64,000 nt of DNA, taken from contig CAIJVU010000052.1 in NCBI GenBank assembly GCA_903824185.1, positions 56,893 through 120,892 of the forward strand, written 5' to 3'. This document shows, piece by piece, positions 43,185 through 52,864 of the stretch. The stretch is from an uncultured Hyphomicrobiales bacterium. Its GTDB lineage: Bacteria > Pseudomonadota > Alphaproteobacteria > Rhizobiales > Beijerinckiaceae. Under the pieces are notes generated by a model, which had not been told where the DNA came from, did no database searches, and saw only the letters and a program-made list of their open reading frames with translations. Each line of letters opens with the position of its first letter. Position 1 is the first letter of the stretch. Both the position numbers and the translations under genes were made by a program.

Positions 43185-43802
43185 TTAACGGCTGTAGAAT
43201 TCGATGACCAGCGATGGTTCCATCTGTGTCGGATAGGGAACATCGGCAATGGCGGGAACGCGGATATATTTCGCGCTCATCTTGTGATGATCCACTTCCA
43301 TATAATCAGGGGTGTCGCGCTCGGCCAACTGGCTGGCTTCGATCACAACAGCGAGCTGACGTGAAGCTTCCTTGACTTCGACAACGTCATTGGGACGCAC
43401 GAGGTAGGATGGAATGTTCACGCGGCGGCCGTTCACACGGATATGGCCGTGGTTGATGAACTGGCGGGCAGCAAACACGGTCGCCACAAATTTGGCACGA
43501 TAGACAACCGCATCCAAACGACGCTCGAGCAAACCAATCAGGTTTTCGCCCGAGTCACCTTTCAGGCGGAGCGCTTCGTGGTAATAACGACGGAATTGTT
43601 TTTCCGAAATATTGCCGTAATAGCCCTTCAGCTTTTGCTTGGCGCGGAGCTGGGTGCCGAAATCCGACATCTTGCCCTTGCGGCGCTGACCATGCTGGCC
43701 GGGGCCATATTCACGGCGGTTCACAGGGCTTTTCGGACGGCCCCAGATATTTTCGCCCAAGCGGCGATCAATTTTATGCTTGGCTTCAATGCGTTTTGTC
43801 AT
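43185..43802 (-). CDS. rpsD: 30S ribosomal protein S4
   Basis: 205 residues, the normal S4 length. The family runs from [37 protein letters not shown] through the S4 RNA-binding domain ([44 protein letters not shown]) to the end IEFYSR. It binds 16S rRNA and starts 30S assembly. Unlike in gammaproteobacteria, it stands alone rather than in the alpha operon, the usual alphaproteobacterial arrangement. It ends at a strong terminator. Confidence 0.97.
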   Translation of the reverse strand: MTKRIEAKHKIDRRLGENIWGRPKSPVNRREYGPGQHGQRRKGKMSDFGTQLRAKQKLKGYYGNISEKQFRRYYHEALRLKGDSGENLIGLLERRLDAVVYRAKFVATVFAARQFINHGHIRVNGRRVNIPSYLVRPNDVVEVKEASRQLAVVIEASQLAERDTPDYMEVDHHKMSAKYIRVPAIADVPYPTQMEPSLVIEFYSR

Positions 43803-44040
43803 CGCAGTTCCTTCGAAAGGTTATAGGTGCTCGAGGAACGCGCCCTCCTCTGCCCGAAACCGGACCGACAGAGCCTACCGCCTCGCTGGGGGTAGACACA
43901 CGGGTGCGTCAAATAACAAACAGGCCGTCCAGTGAAGGGCGACCTGCCATCATCTGACGCGGTGATAAAGGCCCGAACAGTGGCTGTCAATGCAAAATCC
44001 ATGGGATTATCAGGCAAAAAGCCCGAATATGGCCGCAAAA

Positions 44041-44859
44041 TCACCGAATGGGCCACAATTGCCCCATCGTAAAGCCGTAAGCGGCCAAGGGACTGCGCAT
44101 CCGACTATAAAGGTCATCCGCCCCCGTATTGATAAAGAAATGGGAGTGCGGCATCGCGGCCCGCTCCCCTAGGCGCTGATGGGAAGCCAGCAAAGCCTCG
44201 GCCCGTCTGGCAATCGCCGGCGCCGGATCAATCCAGTTCACGGACCATGGCGCCAAGGCGCGAAAGCGCTCCAGCAAAAGTGGATAATGGGTACAGCCTA
44301 AAACAACCGTATCGGTGCGCCGTCCGTCAGCCTCCACAAAACATGGTGCAAGATCAGCCCTTAAATCGTGATCGCTGACAAAGCCCCCTTCGAAAACCTG
44401 TTCGGCCCGCATGGCCAGCTGGGCCGGTGCGTGCAAAATCACATCACAATCCCCCGCAAATGCGCGGATCAGGCCTTGCGTATAGTCCCGCTTCACGGTG
44501 GCAGGTGTTGCCAAAATAGCAATACGGCGACTCAGGGAGGCTTCGGCTGCCGGTTTGATGGCAGGAACGGTCCCCACAAAAGGCAGATCAAAGCGTGAGC
44601 GCAAATCCGGCAAGACCAGAGTGGAAGCGGTATTGCAGGCAATCACCGCCAGATCTGGCTGAAACGCGGGGATCAAATGCCCCATGACAGCGCAGACGCG
44701 CTCGATCAACGCTTGATCCGCAAGATCGCCATAGGGAAAAGCCGCATCATCGGCGACATAAATCGTTTCTGCCTGCGGGAGTGTGTCACTCAAGGCTTTA
44801 TGAACGGTCAATCCGCCCAAACCGGAATCAAAGACGAGAAGGCGTGGTTTGCTTGTCAT
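44041..44859 (-). CDS. murI: Glutamate racemase
   Basis: About 272 residues from the ATG at 44859, which overlaps the amine oxidase stop (ATGA). The catalytic pair of cysteines is clear in VIACNTASTLV and LGCTHYPLL, with the VFDSGLGGLTV phosphate/substrate loop near the start and the FPYGD segment. It supplies D-glutamate for peptidoglycan. It is the last gene of a trmJ-amine oxidase-murI unit with overlapping ends. Confidence 0.94.
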   Translation of the reverse strand: MTSKPRLLVFDSGLGGLTVHKALSDTLPQAETIYVADDAAFPYGDLADQALIERVCAVMGHLIPAFQPDLAVIACNTASTLVLPDLRSRFDLPFVGTVPAIKPAAEASLSRRIAILATPATVKRDYTQGLIRAFAGDCDVILHAPAQLAMRAEQVFEGGFVSDHDLRADLAPCFVEADGRRTDTVVLGCTHYPLLLERFRALAPWSVNWIDPAPAIARRAEALLASHQRLGERAAMPHSHFFINTGADDLYSRMRSPLAAYGFTMGQLWPIR

Positions 44860-46130
44860 GAAACAGCCCCGCTCTGGATAAAACGGGCCGCACGATTGAC
44901 CGCATCCCAACCGGCATAAGAGGCACCGGCAACCGTCATACTGGCCCCGAAACGCCCGCCGCAGGTGGCCTCACCGGCGAAATACAATCCGTCCACGCCA
45001 CTCTCATGCAAATCCTGCCGTGCACTGACAGCACCGGGCTTGGCATAGGAATAGCCCCCCTCAAACAAGGGATCCCCCCACCATCCGGCCAGCCGTCCGC
45101 CTTGGAAGTGGCGATGCGCCTCAGGCCCCGCAAAGGCAGAGAAAATCCGCAACACTTCCTGAACAGCCTGTCTTTCACCCATTTCAATCAGTGCCCGACC
45201 GGCATCGCCCCCTGTCACAGCCAGTACAAGATTGCGATCATAGGGCCACATCTCGAAAGTCATGGATCCCAAAGGCGCATCCATGACAATTTTATCCTCG
45301 CCCACTCCGATGCCAAAACGCCCGCCATCAAAAGCCAGCGCGACTTTGGTCAAAGCACCCATGGAAAACCCATCCAAAGCGCGCAAGACCGTGTTGGGCA
45401 ATGAGGGCTTGAACCTGATCCGTTCAGCCTTCAGCACCCCCACCGAGACGGTCACAATCACCGCCCGTGCCGTCAAAGCGCCTTTCGGGGTTTGGACTTT
45501 AAACCCGCCTTTGATGGTCTCCACATCTGTCACCGGTGTCGAAAGTCTGACCGGCAAAGCATGGGCTGAGGCGGCCACTAGCGTGCCATACCCAACCGGC
45601 ACGACATGATCAGGCCCGTGCCATTGCTCCAGATAATCAGCCAAAGAAATGCGTTCGGGTTGGTCCCCCAAGCCCAGACGTGACATGTCCCCCAGCGCTG
45701 CCTGCCCTTCTGGAGTCAGCGGGCGGGCACCATCTGCCATCGACATCTGATCAAAAACCGTCTCGCCTTGGGCTTGCTCAAGCACATCCAGATGCGCCCA
45801 AAAAGCCTCAAAGGCTTTGGACCGCCGCTCCCCGGAAGCCATGCCCAAAGGCTTTCCGTCTGCCATCATCTGAAAATGGGTAAAGCCGCGCCACAAACGG
45901 GTTTCGATTCCCAGCCGCCGCGCTTCCCGCATCCAGGGATTGCGATTAGAAAAATGGATATAGGCTGCCCCTGCATCAAAAGGCAGACCCAATGTCTGAT
46001 CGGTATAGACACGACCGCCCACGCGTGGACTGGCTTCCAGAACAAGCGACGTCAGGCCAAGCGCTCCCGCCATTCGGGCCGCCGTAATGCCTGAAGCACC
46101 CGCACCGATAATGGCGAGATCAGTGTCCAT
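44856..46130 (-). CDS. FAD-dependent amine oxidase-family protein
   Basis: About 424 residues from the ATG at 46130, which lies inside the last codons of trmJ (11-base overlap). The FAD-binding start DLAIIGAGASGITAARMAGALG is followed by VLEASPRVGGRVYTDQ. The substrate region begins GAAYIHFSNRNPWM, and the C-terminal flavin segment GLYFAGEATCGGRFGASMTVAGASYAG is typical of flavin monoamine oxidases. There is no signal peptide or twin-arginine leader. The substrate (an amine, polyamine or another reduced compound) is unknown. The gene is wedged, with overlaps on both sides, between trmJ and murI. Confidence 0.85.
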   Translation of the reverse strand: MDTDLAIIGAGASGITAARMAGALGLTSLVLEASPRVGGRVYTDQTLGLPFDAGAAYIHFSNRNPWMREARRLGIETRLWRGFTHFQMMADGKPLGMASGERRSKAFEAFWAHLDVLEQAQGETVFDQMSMADGARPLTPEGQAALGDMSRLGLGDQPERISLADYLEQWHGPDHVVPVGYGTLVAASAHALPVRLSTPVTDVETIKGGFKVQTPKGALTARAVIVTVSVGVLKAERIRFKPSLPNTVLRALDGFSMGALTKVALAFDGGRFGIGVGEDKIVMDAPLGSMTFEMWPYDRNLVLAVTGGDAGRALIEMGERQAVQEVLRIFSAFAGPEAHRHFQGGRLAGWWGDPLFEGGYSYAKPGAVSARQDLHESGVDGLYFAGEATCGGRFGASMTVAGASYAGWDAVNRAARFIQSGAVS

Positions 46131-46974
46131 CCGCTTTGTCTTCCTTGGGGGGCAAAGTGGTGGAAGCGGCAATCCCTTTTTGCGGACGTTGTCGCTTGCG
46201 GGTCTGCGGATTATCGCGTGGCCCTTCTATTAACCGGACCACCATGCCCCGCCATGTCCGGACATCTTGTTCGCTCAGGCTCATCCGATGGAACATATTA
46301 CGCAGGTTTCGGCTCATAATGGCCCGTTTATGCACAGGCCTGAAAAAACCGCGCTCTTCCAATTGTTGTTCAAGATAGGTGAAAAAGCTGAAAATCATAT
46401 CGCGGGAGGCCGGCGGCCATTTGACCTTGCGGCTAAAAGGCACGGGCATATCGCCGGCGCTGACATAGGCAAAGCCCGCCAACAAAACCGCTTGCGCCAG
46501 ATTGAGCGAGGCATAGGCCGGGTTGACCGGATAGGTCAAAATCATATCGGCCAAGGCGATATCATCATTTTCCAAACCCGTCCGCTCGCGCCCGAACAAA
46601 ATACCGACCTTTTCGCCGGAGAGGATGCGACCGCGCATGTCTTGCGCTGCGGCTGGCGGACCCAACACCTCTTTGCCTTGGCCGCGCTCGCGGGCGGTTG
46701 TGGCAAAGGTAAAGTGCAAATCCCCCATCGCTTCGGGCAAAGAGGCAAAAATCTGTGCCTGATCAAGCACATATTCGGCTCCAGCCGCCGCCGCACGGGT
46801 CTTTTGATGCAACCAGTTATGGCGTGGCCGGACAAGCCGCAATTCTGTCAGACCAAAATTCGCCATGGCGCGTGCGACCATGCCGATATTTTCGCCCAGC
46901 TGCGGTTCGACCAAAATAATAACGGGACCACCCGACAATGCGGGCTTTGTGCGGTCAGTTCCGGCTCCAACCAT
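46120..46974 (-). CDS. trmJ: TrmJ-like tRNA (cytidine/uridine-2'-O-)methyltransferase
   Basis: About 284 residues from the ATG at 46974; a longer frame to 47031 is possible but lacks support. The SPOUT fold's marks are visible: VIILVEPQLGENIGMVARAMANFGL, LVRPRHNWLHQKTRAAAAGAEYVL, VGILFGRERTGLENDDIALAD and the trefoil-knot segment YPVNPAYASLNLAQAVLLAGFAY. It should methylate the ribose at position 32 of some tRNAs. The C-terminal helix-rich tail from about 185 is longer than the core. It is divergent from icd and overlaps the amine oxidase gene. Confidence 0.9.
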   Translation of the reverse strand: MVGAGTDRTKPALSGGPVIILVEPQLGENIGMVARAMANFGLTELRLVRPRHNWLHQKTRAAAAGAEYVLDQAQIFASLPEAMGDLHFTFATTARERGQGKEVLGPPAAAQDMRGRILSGEKVGILFGRERTGLENDDIALADMILTYPVNPAYASLNLAQAVLLAGFAYVSAGDMPVPFSRKVKWPPASRDMIFSFFTYLEQQLEERGFFRPVHKRAIMSRNLRNMFHRMSLSEQDVRTWRGMVVRLIEGPRDNPQTRKRQRPQKGIAASTTLPPKEDKADGH

Positions 46975-47234
46975 CGAAAATGCCTCTCTGCGCCTCCAGT
47001 AAAGCAAGTCCGTGTGACAGGAAAGGGGCAAACCTGCACGGGAAAATCCAAAATCCCGCTATTTGAGACGTGTCGTGTAGGGAATTATTATTTCTCTCGT
47101 CCAAAAGGTGCCCTTTGCGACACGCACGCCCTCTGCTAAGAGAAGCGCCGTCAGTGTCGAATTTCCCCTGAAAATGAGGGGGGAACACGCCTCATGCGTG
47201 TTTCAAACCTCTTGTGACCAAAAGGTGCATCACA

Positions 47235-48446
47235 ATGAAGAAAATCAAGGTAGCAAAACCCGTTGTCGAACTCGACGGCGACGAGATGACACGGATCATC
47301 TGGCAGAGCATCAAAGACAAGCTGATCCATCCCTATCTTGATGTGGATTTGCAATATTTTGATCTGAGCGTCGAACATCGCGACGCCACCAATGATCAGG
47401 TCACCATTGATTCGGCCCATGCAATCAAGGAAGTCGGCGTCGGCGTGAAATGCGCCACCATCACGCCGGATGAAGCCCGCGTGAAAGAATTCAACCTCAA
47501 AGAAATGTGGAAGTCCCCGAACGGCACCATCCGCAATATTTTGGGCGGCGTGATTTTCCGCGAACCCATTATCTGCAAAAACGTGCCGCGTCTTGTCCCC
47601 GGCTGGACCCAGCCTATCGTCGTCGGTCGCCATGCCTTTGGTGACCAATATCGCGCCACCGATTTCAAAGTGCCCGGCAAAGGCCGCCTGAGCATTAAAT
47701 TTGAAGGCGATGACGGCACAGTGATCGAAAAAGAAGTGTTCAAATTCCCATCCTCTGGCGTTGCCATGTCGATGTATAATCTGGATGACTCAATCCGCGA
47801 TTTTGCCCGTGCCTCGCTCAATTACGGCTTGAACCGCAAATATCCGGTTTATCTCTCCACCAAAAACACCATCCTGAAGGCCTATGACGGTCGTTTCAAA
47901 GACATCTTCGAGGAAGTCTATGAAGCGGAGTTCAAGAGCAAATTCAAATCGCTCGGCATCACCTATGAACATCGTCTGATCGATGACATGGTGGCCTCGG
48001 CTCTCAAATGGTCAGGTGGCTATGTTTGGGCGTGCAAAAACTATGACGGCGATGTGCAATCCGACATCGTCGCGCAGGGCTTTGGCTCGCTCGGCCTGAT
48101 GACCTCGGTTCTGATGACCCCCGATGGGTCGATCGTTGAATCGGAAGCGGCTCATGGCACCGTTACCCGCCATTACCGCCAGCACCAGAAGGGCGAAGAA
48201 ACCTCCACAAACTCCATCGCCTCCATCTTTGCTTGGACGCGTGGCCTCGCCCATCGTGCCAAACTCGATAACAACACCGAGTTGAAGCATTTTGCCGATA
48301 CGTTGGAAAAAGTCTGCGTCGACACCGTCGAAGCCGGTTTCATGACCAAGGATCTGGCCTTGTTGGTCGGCGCTGATCAAAAGTGGCTTTCAACCACAGG
48401 CTTCCTCGACAAAGTCGACGAGAACCTGAAAAAGGCCATGGCCTAA
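47235..48446 (+). CDS. icd: NADP-dependent isocitrate dehydrogenase
   Basis: 403 residues from the ATG at 47235, which follows AAAGGTG. The sequence is of the eukaryotic-like, alphaproteobacterial type: [81 protein letters not shown] and [28 protein letters not shown], with the catalytic Tyr/Lys/Asp set implied by these. It makes 2-oxoglutarate and NADPH in the TCA cycle. It is followed directly by a strong terminator. Confidence 0.96.
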   Translation: MKKIKVAKPVVELDGDEMTRIIWQSIKDKLIHPYLDVDLQYFDLSVEHRDATNDQVTIDSAHAIKEVGVGVKCATITPDEARVKEFNLKEMWKSPNGTIRNILGGVIFREPIICKNVPRLVPGWTQPIVVGRHAFGDQYRATDFKVPGKGRLSIKFEGDDGTVIEKEVFKFPSSGVAMSMYNLDDSIRDFARASLNYGLNRKYPVYLSTKNTILKAYDGRFKDIFEEVYEAEFKSKFKSLGITYEHRLIDDMVASALKWSGGYVWACKNYDGDVQSDIVAQGFGSLGLMTSVLMTPDGSIVESEAAHGTVTRHYRQHQKGEETSTNSIASIFAWTRGLAHRAKLDNNTELKHFADTLEKVCVDTVEAGFMTKDLALLVGADQKWLSTTGFLDKVDENLKKAMA

Positions 48447-48467
48447 TCTAGAGCCATTTGTAAAATC

Positions 48468-48493
48468 AAAGCCCCGCTTTCGCGGGGCTTTTT
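48468..48493 (+). terminator. Rho-independent terminator after icd
   Basis: GCCCCGC-TTTC-GCGGGGC is a perfect 7-bp stem with three A residues before it and five T residues after. It lies 22 bases after the icd stop, between the convergent icd and alaS genes. Confidence 0.93.
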
Positions 48494-48534
48494 ATTGGCG
48501 TATCCTCGGGGAAAAAGCAGTCTTGGCTGTGATA

Positions 48535-51180
48535 TCAGCCGAGTGCGGCACGCACCGCTGCCAAGGCTTCGTCGCCCTTGCTGCCATCAGGACCACCGGC
48601 CTGTGCCATGTCGGGACGACCGCCGCCGCCTTTGCCGCCCAAAGTCTCCGAGGCAATGCGCACGAGATCCACCGCATTGAAACGGCTTGTCAGATCAGCC
48701 GTCACACCGATCACAGCCCCTGCTTTGCTATCCTCGCTGACTGCAACAATGGCCACCACACCGGACCCGATTTGCTTCTTGCCTTCATCAACCAGCGCTT
48801 TCAGATCCTTCATTTCAACGCCGGTGACCACACGGGCCATCAGCTTCACGCCATTGACCTCGACAATGTCCGCACCTGCTCCGGCCCCGCCGCCGCCCAT
48901 TGCAAGCTTTTTGCGGGCCTCGACCAGATCGCGTTCAAGCTTGCGCCGCTCCTCGATCAGAGATGCCACGCGCTCGACCGTATCATGCGGCGCCACTTTC
49001 AACAGACCGGACACGGCCTTCAAGCGACGGGTCTCTTCCATCCGGTAATGGCGGGCAGCTTCCCCCGTCATCGCCTCGATGCGCCTGACGCCCGCAGCCA
49101 CTGCCCCTTCGGTGACGATGGTCACCAAGCCGATTTCCCCCGTGCGCCCGACATGCGTGCCGCCGCAGAGTTCGACCGAGAAAATTTTCTTGGGCTCGAC
49201 TTCGCTGCGCCCCATGGCCACAACGCGCACTTCATCCCCGTATTTCTCGCCGAACAAAGCGCGGGCCCCTGTGCTGATGGCATCGTCGACGCTCATCAGA
49301 CGGGTTGTCACGGGTTCGTTCTGCAAGACAATGCGATTGGCCATGGCTTCAATCGCTTCAAGCTCCGCGTCATCAATGGGCTTGGGGTGCGAAAAGTCAA
49401 AGCGCAAGCGATCGGGTGACACGAGTGATCCCTTTTGCGCCACATGGTCGCCCAAGGTCAGGCGCAAGGCTTCATGCAGCAAATGGGTGGCCGAGTGATG
49501 GGCACGGATACGGGCCCGACGCTCATGATCAACCTGCAATTCCAGCGCGGAACCGATGCGGACCTCGCCCTCATGCACCACGACTTCATGAGCAAAAACA
49601 TCGCCCAATTTTTTCAGGGTCTGGCGCACCTCGATGGTTACGCCTGCCGCCGCCATGCTGCCGCTATCACCGACCTGACCACCCGACTCGGCATAAAACG
49701 GCGTCTGGTTCAACAACAAGAAACCGGTTTGTCCCGCGCGCAAGACATCCACGTCTTTGCCATCAGACAACAAGGCGGTGACAACGCCTTCAGCCGTTTC
49801 TGTATCATAGCCTAGAAATTCTGTGGCCCCGTGTTTTTCGCGCAGCCCGAACCAGACTGTTTCGGTCGCGGCCTCACCCGACCCTGACCAATTGGCACGC
49901 GCTTTTGCCCTTTGACGCTCCATCGCCGCATGAAACGCCTCGACATCCACCGCCATGCCGCGACCGCGCAAGGCATCCTGCGTCAGATCCAGCGGAAAGC
50001 CATAGGTGTCATAAAGCGTAAAGGCGGTTTCGCCCGAGAGCTTGGCGCTCGCCACCAAAGTTTTTGTTTCATCTTCGAGGATCGACAGACCGCGTTCCAA
50101 GGTTTTGCGGAAGCGCGTTTCTTCCAGACGCAAGGTCTCCTCGATCATCGTCTGCGCGCGCAACAATTCAGGATAGGCCTGCCCCATTTCCCGCGCCAAG
50201 GAAGACACCAATTTCCACATCACCGGTTCGCGCGCGCCCAGCAATTGGGCATGGCGCATGGCGCGGCGCATGATGCGGCGCAAAACATAACCGCGGCCCT
50301 CATTGGAGGGCAGCACACCATCCGCGATCAAAAACGAGGTGGCGCGCAGATGATCGGCAATCACGCGATGGCTGACCTGTCCGTCCGGATCAATGCCTGT
50401 AACATCGCCCACCGCGCGAATGAGGGTGCGCATCAGATCGGTGGAATAATTGTCATGCGTGCCCTGCAGCACCGCCGAAATCCGTTCAAGACCCATGCCG
50501 GTATCAATGGAGGGTTTGGGGAGACCCACGCGCTCATCGGGAGAAATCTGTTCAAATTGCATGAACACCAGATTCCAGATCTCGATGAAACGGTCGCCAT
50601 CCTCATCAGGGGAGCCGGGCGGGCCACCGGGGATGTGGTCGCCATGATCGTAAAAAATTTCTGAGCACGGTCCGCAAGGGCCCGTATCGCCCATGGCCCA
50701 GAAATTGTCGGATGTCGGAATGCGGACGATTTTGCTGTCAGGCAGGCCGGCAATTTTCTTCCACAAGCCATGGGCTTCATCGTCTTCGGCATAAACCGTG
50801 ACCATCAGCTTTTCTTTGGGCAGCCCATATTCGCGGGTGATCAAATTCCAGGCGAGCTCGATGGCTTCGGGTTTGAAATAATCGCCGAAGGAGAAATTAC
50901 CGAGCATTTCGAAAAAGGTATGATGGCGGGCGGTATAGCCGACATTATCCAGATCATTATGTTTGCCACCGGCGCGGACGCATTTTTGTGACGTGGTTGC
51001 GCGCACATAGGGACGCTTTTCAATGCCCGTGAATACATTCTTGAATTGCACCATGCCCGCATTGGTGAACATCAAGGTCGGGTCGTTGCGCGGCACCAAG
51101 GGACTTGATTCAACAATCTCATGGCCGTGTTTTCCAAAATAATTCAGAAATGTTGACCTGATTTCATTCACGCCGCTCAT
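48535..51180 (-). CDS. alaS: Alanyl-tRNA synthetase
   Basis: An 881-residue full-length enzyme. The class II core starts with [39 protein letters not shown]. The editing domain has [17 protein letters not shown] and [13 protein letters not shown] with the zinc-binding His and Cys residues. The C-terminal domain has the glycine-rich [12 protein letters not shown] linker and ends with the [16 protein letters not shown] motif. It charges tRNA-Ala and clears mischarged Ser/Gly. It is divided from recA by about 400 bases that hold a terminator. Confidence 0.97.
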   Translation of the reverse strand: MSGVNEIRSTFLNYFGKHGHEIVESSPLVPRNDPTLMFTNAGMVQFKNVFTGIEKRPYVRATTSQKCVRAGGKHNDLDNVGYTARHHTFFEMLGNFSFGDYFKPEAIELAWNLITREYGLPKEKLMVTVYAEDDEAHGLWKKIAGLPDSKIVRIPTSDNFWAMGDTGPCGPCSEIFYDHGDHIPGGPPGSPDEDGDRFIEIWNLVFMQFEQISPDERVGLPKPSIDTGMGLERISAVLQGTHDNYSTDLMRTLIRAVGDVTGIDPDGQVSHRVIADHLRATSFLIADGVLPSNEGRGYVLRRIMRRAMRHAQLLGAREPVMWKLVSSLAREMGQAYPELLRAQTMIEETLRLEETRFRKTLERGLSILEDETKTLVASAKLSGETAFTLYDTYGFPLDLTQDALRGRGMAVDVEAFHAAMERQRAKARANWSGSGEAATETVWFGLREKHGATEFLGYDTETAEGVVTALLSDGKDVDVLRAGQTGFLLLNQTPFYAESGGQVGDSGSMAAAGVTIEVRQTLKKLGDVFAHEVVVHEGEVRIGSALELQVDHERRARIRAHHSATHLLHEALRLTLGDHVAQKGSLVSPDRLRFDFSHPKPIDDAELEAIEAMANRIVLQNEPVTTRLMSVDDAISTGARALFGEKYGDEVRVVAMGRSEVEPKKIFSVELCGGTHVGRTGEIGLVTIVTEGAVAAGVRRIEAMTGEAARHYRMEETRRLKAVSGLLKVAPHDTVERVASLIEERRKLERDLVEARKKLAMGGGGAGAGADIVEVNGVKLMARVVTGVEMKDLKALVDEGKKQIGSGVVAIVAVSEDSKAGAVIGVTADLTSRFNAVDLVRIASETLGGKGGGGRPDMAQAGGPDGSKGDEALAAVRAALG

Positions 51181-51587
51181 GCGTCATCACCCTTGTTTGT
51201 TCGAGACAGTCTCGCCACCTCATCGATGGCAGACAGCCCTTTTTGACGTCACCTTCACTATTTTCCCTGTTGTTCATAAAGAAGCAGCCCTGCCCTGTCG
51301 AGATCAAGACAAGGCAAGTTCATCGGGAAACCCAAATTTAAAGCGACCCCAAGCCCTGAAAAGCCAAATGGGGCCGCAAGGCCTTGATCTCCCGTCTTTC
51401 ACGAAAAAAGGTGGCCCTATGGACCACCTTTCAAGAAAACAGCGGGATCAGACAAAGATTTTACCCAAAGACCGGACGGATGATGGGGCTAAACAAACTG
51501 CCCACTTCTCAAACCACTCAGCATTCAGACCAAAGAACGACCCTGTTCACCTGATCCCAGAATTGATCCTAAGATCTAAAAAGATCT
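51181..51587. other. Intergenic region between recA and alaS
   Basis: These 407 bases contain no convincing gene. The recA terminator at 51404-51431 lies in the middle, leaving about 220 bases before alaS for its promoter and leader. A small palindrome close to the recA stop (AAGATC and GATCTT) has no T-run outside it. I see no recognisable riboswitch or T-box. Confidence 0.6.
51404..51431 (-). terminator. Rho-independent terminator after recA
   Basis: On the minus strand AAAGGTGG and CCACCTTT form an 8-bp stem, followed by TTTTTT. It is about 155 bases downstream of the recA stop, so the recA message would carry a long 3' untranslated tail. Confidence 0.75.
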
Positions 51588-52667
51588 TCAATCGAGATCG
51601 ACATCTTCCGCATTAGGATCAATTTGATCCAAGATCCGATCCGCCAACAGGCCAGAATTCTGACGAATTTGCCCTTCAATCTTGTCGGCAATTTCGGGAT
51701 GTTCACGCAAAAATGTTTTGGCATTTTCACGTCCCTGACCAAGGCGGGTGCTGTCATAGGAGAACCAAGCTCCTGATTTTTCAACAATGCCGGCCTTCAC
51801 ACCCAAGTCGATCAATTCACCGAGCTTGGAAATGCCTTCGCCATACATGATATCAAATTCGACCTGTTTGAAGGGCGGTGCGACCTTGTTTTTCACGACC
51901 TTCACGCGCGTGGTGTTGCCCGTCACCTCTTCCTTGTCCTTGATCGCGCCAATCCGGCGGATATCCAGACGCACAGAGGCATAAAATTTCAAGGCATTAC
52001 CGCCGGTTGTCGTTTCGGGCGACCCATACATGACACCGATTTTCATGCGGATCTGGTTGATGAAAATCACCATGCAATTGGAGCGCGAAATCGAACCCGT
52101 CAGCTTGCGCAAGGCCTGAGACATCAAGCGCGCTTGCAAGCCAGGCTGCACATCACCCATTTCACCTTCGATTTCAGCACGCGGCACCAAAGCCGCAACC
52201 GAGTCGATCACCAAGACGTCAATCGCACCCGACCGCACCAAAGTATCGGCAATTTCCAAACCTTGTTCACCGGTATCGGGTTGGGAAATGAGCAAATCCT
52301 CAAGATTGACACCCAATTTACGCGCATAAACCGGATCCAACGCATGTTCCGCATCGATAAAACCGCAAACCCCGCCTTTTTTCTGGGCTTCGGCAACCGT
52401 ATGCAGTGCCAAGGTCGTTTTACCGGAGCTTTCAGGGCCGTAAATCTCGATCACGCGACCGCGCGGCAAACCACCCACGCCCAAGGCGATGTCGAGACCA
52501 AGAGATCCCGTTGAAACGGTTTCAATCTCGACCTGCTTTTCATTTTTCCCCAACCGCATGATCGAGCCCTTACCGAAAGCCCGTTCGATCTGGGTCAGCG
52601 CGGCGTCCAATGCTTTGGTCTTGTCCATGGATTTTCCTTCAACGAGGCGAAGAGCGGCTTGTGACAT
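51588..52667 (-). CDS. recA: Recombinase RecA
   Basis: A 359-residue RecA. The ATG at 52667 has AGGAAG seven bases upstream; a second ATG 13 codons on ([11 protein letters not shown]) matches where many RecA proteins start. Walker A ([13 protein letters not shown]), Walker B ([13 protein letters not shown]), the L1/L2 loops ([37 protein letters not shown]) and the C-terminal acidic tail ([10 protein letters not shown]) are complete. It pairs homologous DNA and drives LexA self-cleavage. An SOS box lies 84 bases upstream, so it should be damage-inducible. Confidence 0.98.
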   Translation of the reverse strand: MSQAALRLVEGKSMDKTKALDAALTQIERAFGKGSIMRLGKNEKQVEIETVSTGSLGLDIALGVGGLPRGRVIEIYGPESSGKTTLALHTVAEAQKKGGVCGFIDAEHALDPVYARKLGVNLEDLLISQPDTGEQGLEIADTLVRSGAIDVLVIDSVAALVPRAEIEGEMGDVQPGLQARLMSQALRKLTGSISRSNCMVIFINQIRMKIGVMYGSPETTTGGNALKFYASVRLDIRRIGAIKDKEEVTGNTTRVKVVKNKVAPPFKQVEFDIMYGEGISKLGELIDLGVKAGIVEKSGAWFSYDSTRLGQGRENAKTFLREHPEIADKIEGQIRQNSGLLADRILDQIDPNAEDVDLD

Positions 52668-52750
52668 GTTCAGGCTTCCTTATGGCAGAGGTCAAATTGA
52701 GTCTCAAAGCAAATCTGCTCCCAGTATTCTCTTTTTGTTCTCATTGTAAA

Positions 52751-52765
52751 GTTCTTTTTTTGTTC
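52751..52765 (-). promoter_or_regulatory. LexA/SOS box upstream of recA
   Basis: GTTC-TTTTTTT-GTTC (reading GAAC-N7-GAAC on the recA strand) matches the alphaproteobacterial LexA consensus exactly. It is 84 bases upstream of the recA ATG. A further GTTC at 52737-52740 has the wrong spacing (N10) to form a second box with it. Confidence 0.85.
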
Positions 52766-52864
52766 TTGCTGGAACTTTCTGCACTTTTTCTTTTAATCCG
52801 TTGAAAAAGATCATGAAAAGAAAGACAGAGCCGCAAATGTGGTGTTTGTTTGCGGGATAAGCGC

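Noticed and set aside
46267..47139. 290-residue plus-strand reading frame opposite trmJ
   Set aside because: It has no recognisable motifs and lies antisense to a clear SPOUT methyltransferase.
47032..47234. Possible structured leader or small RNA upstream of icd
   Set aside because: A short ACACGC/GCGTGT hairpin is present, but nothing resembles a known RNA family and there is no terminator before icd.
48523..49419. 298-residue plus-strand reading frame opposite alaS
   Set aside because: It is antisense to the conserved C-terminal half of alanyl-tRNA synthetase.
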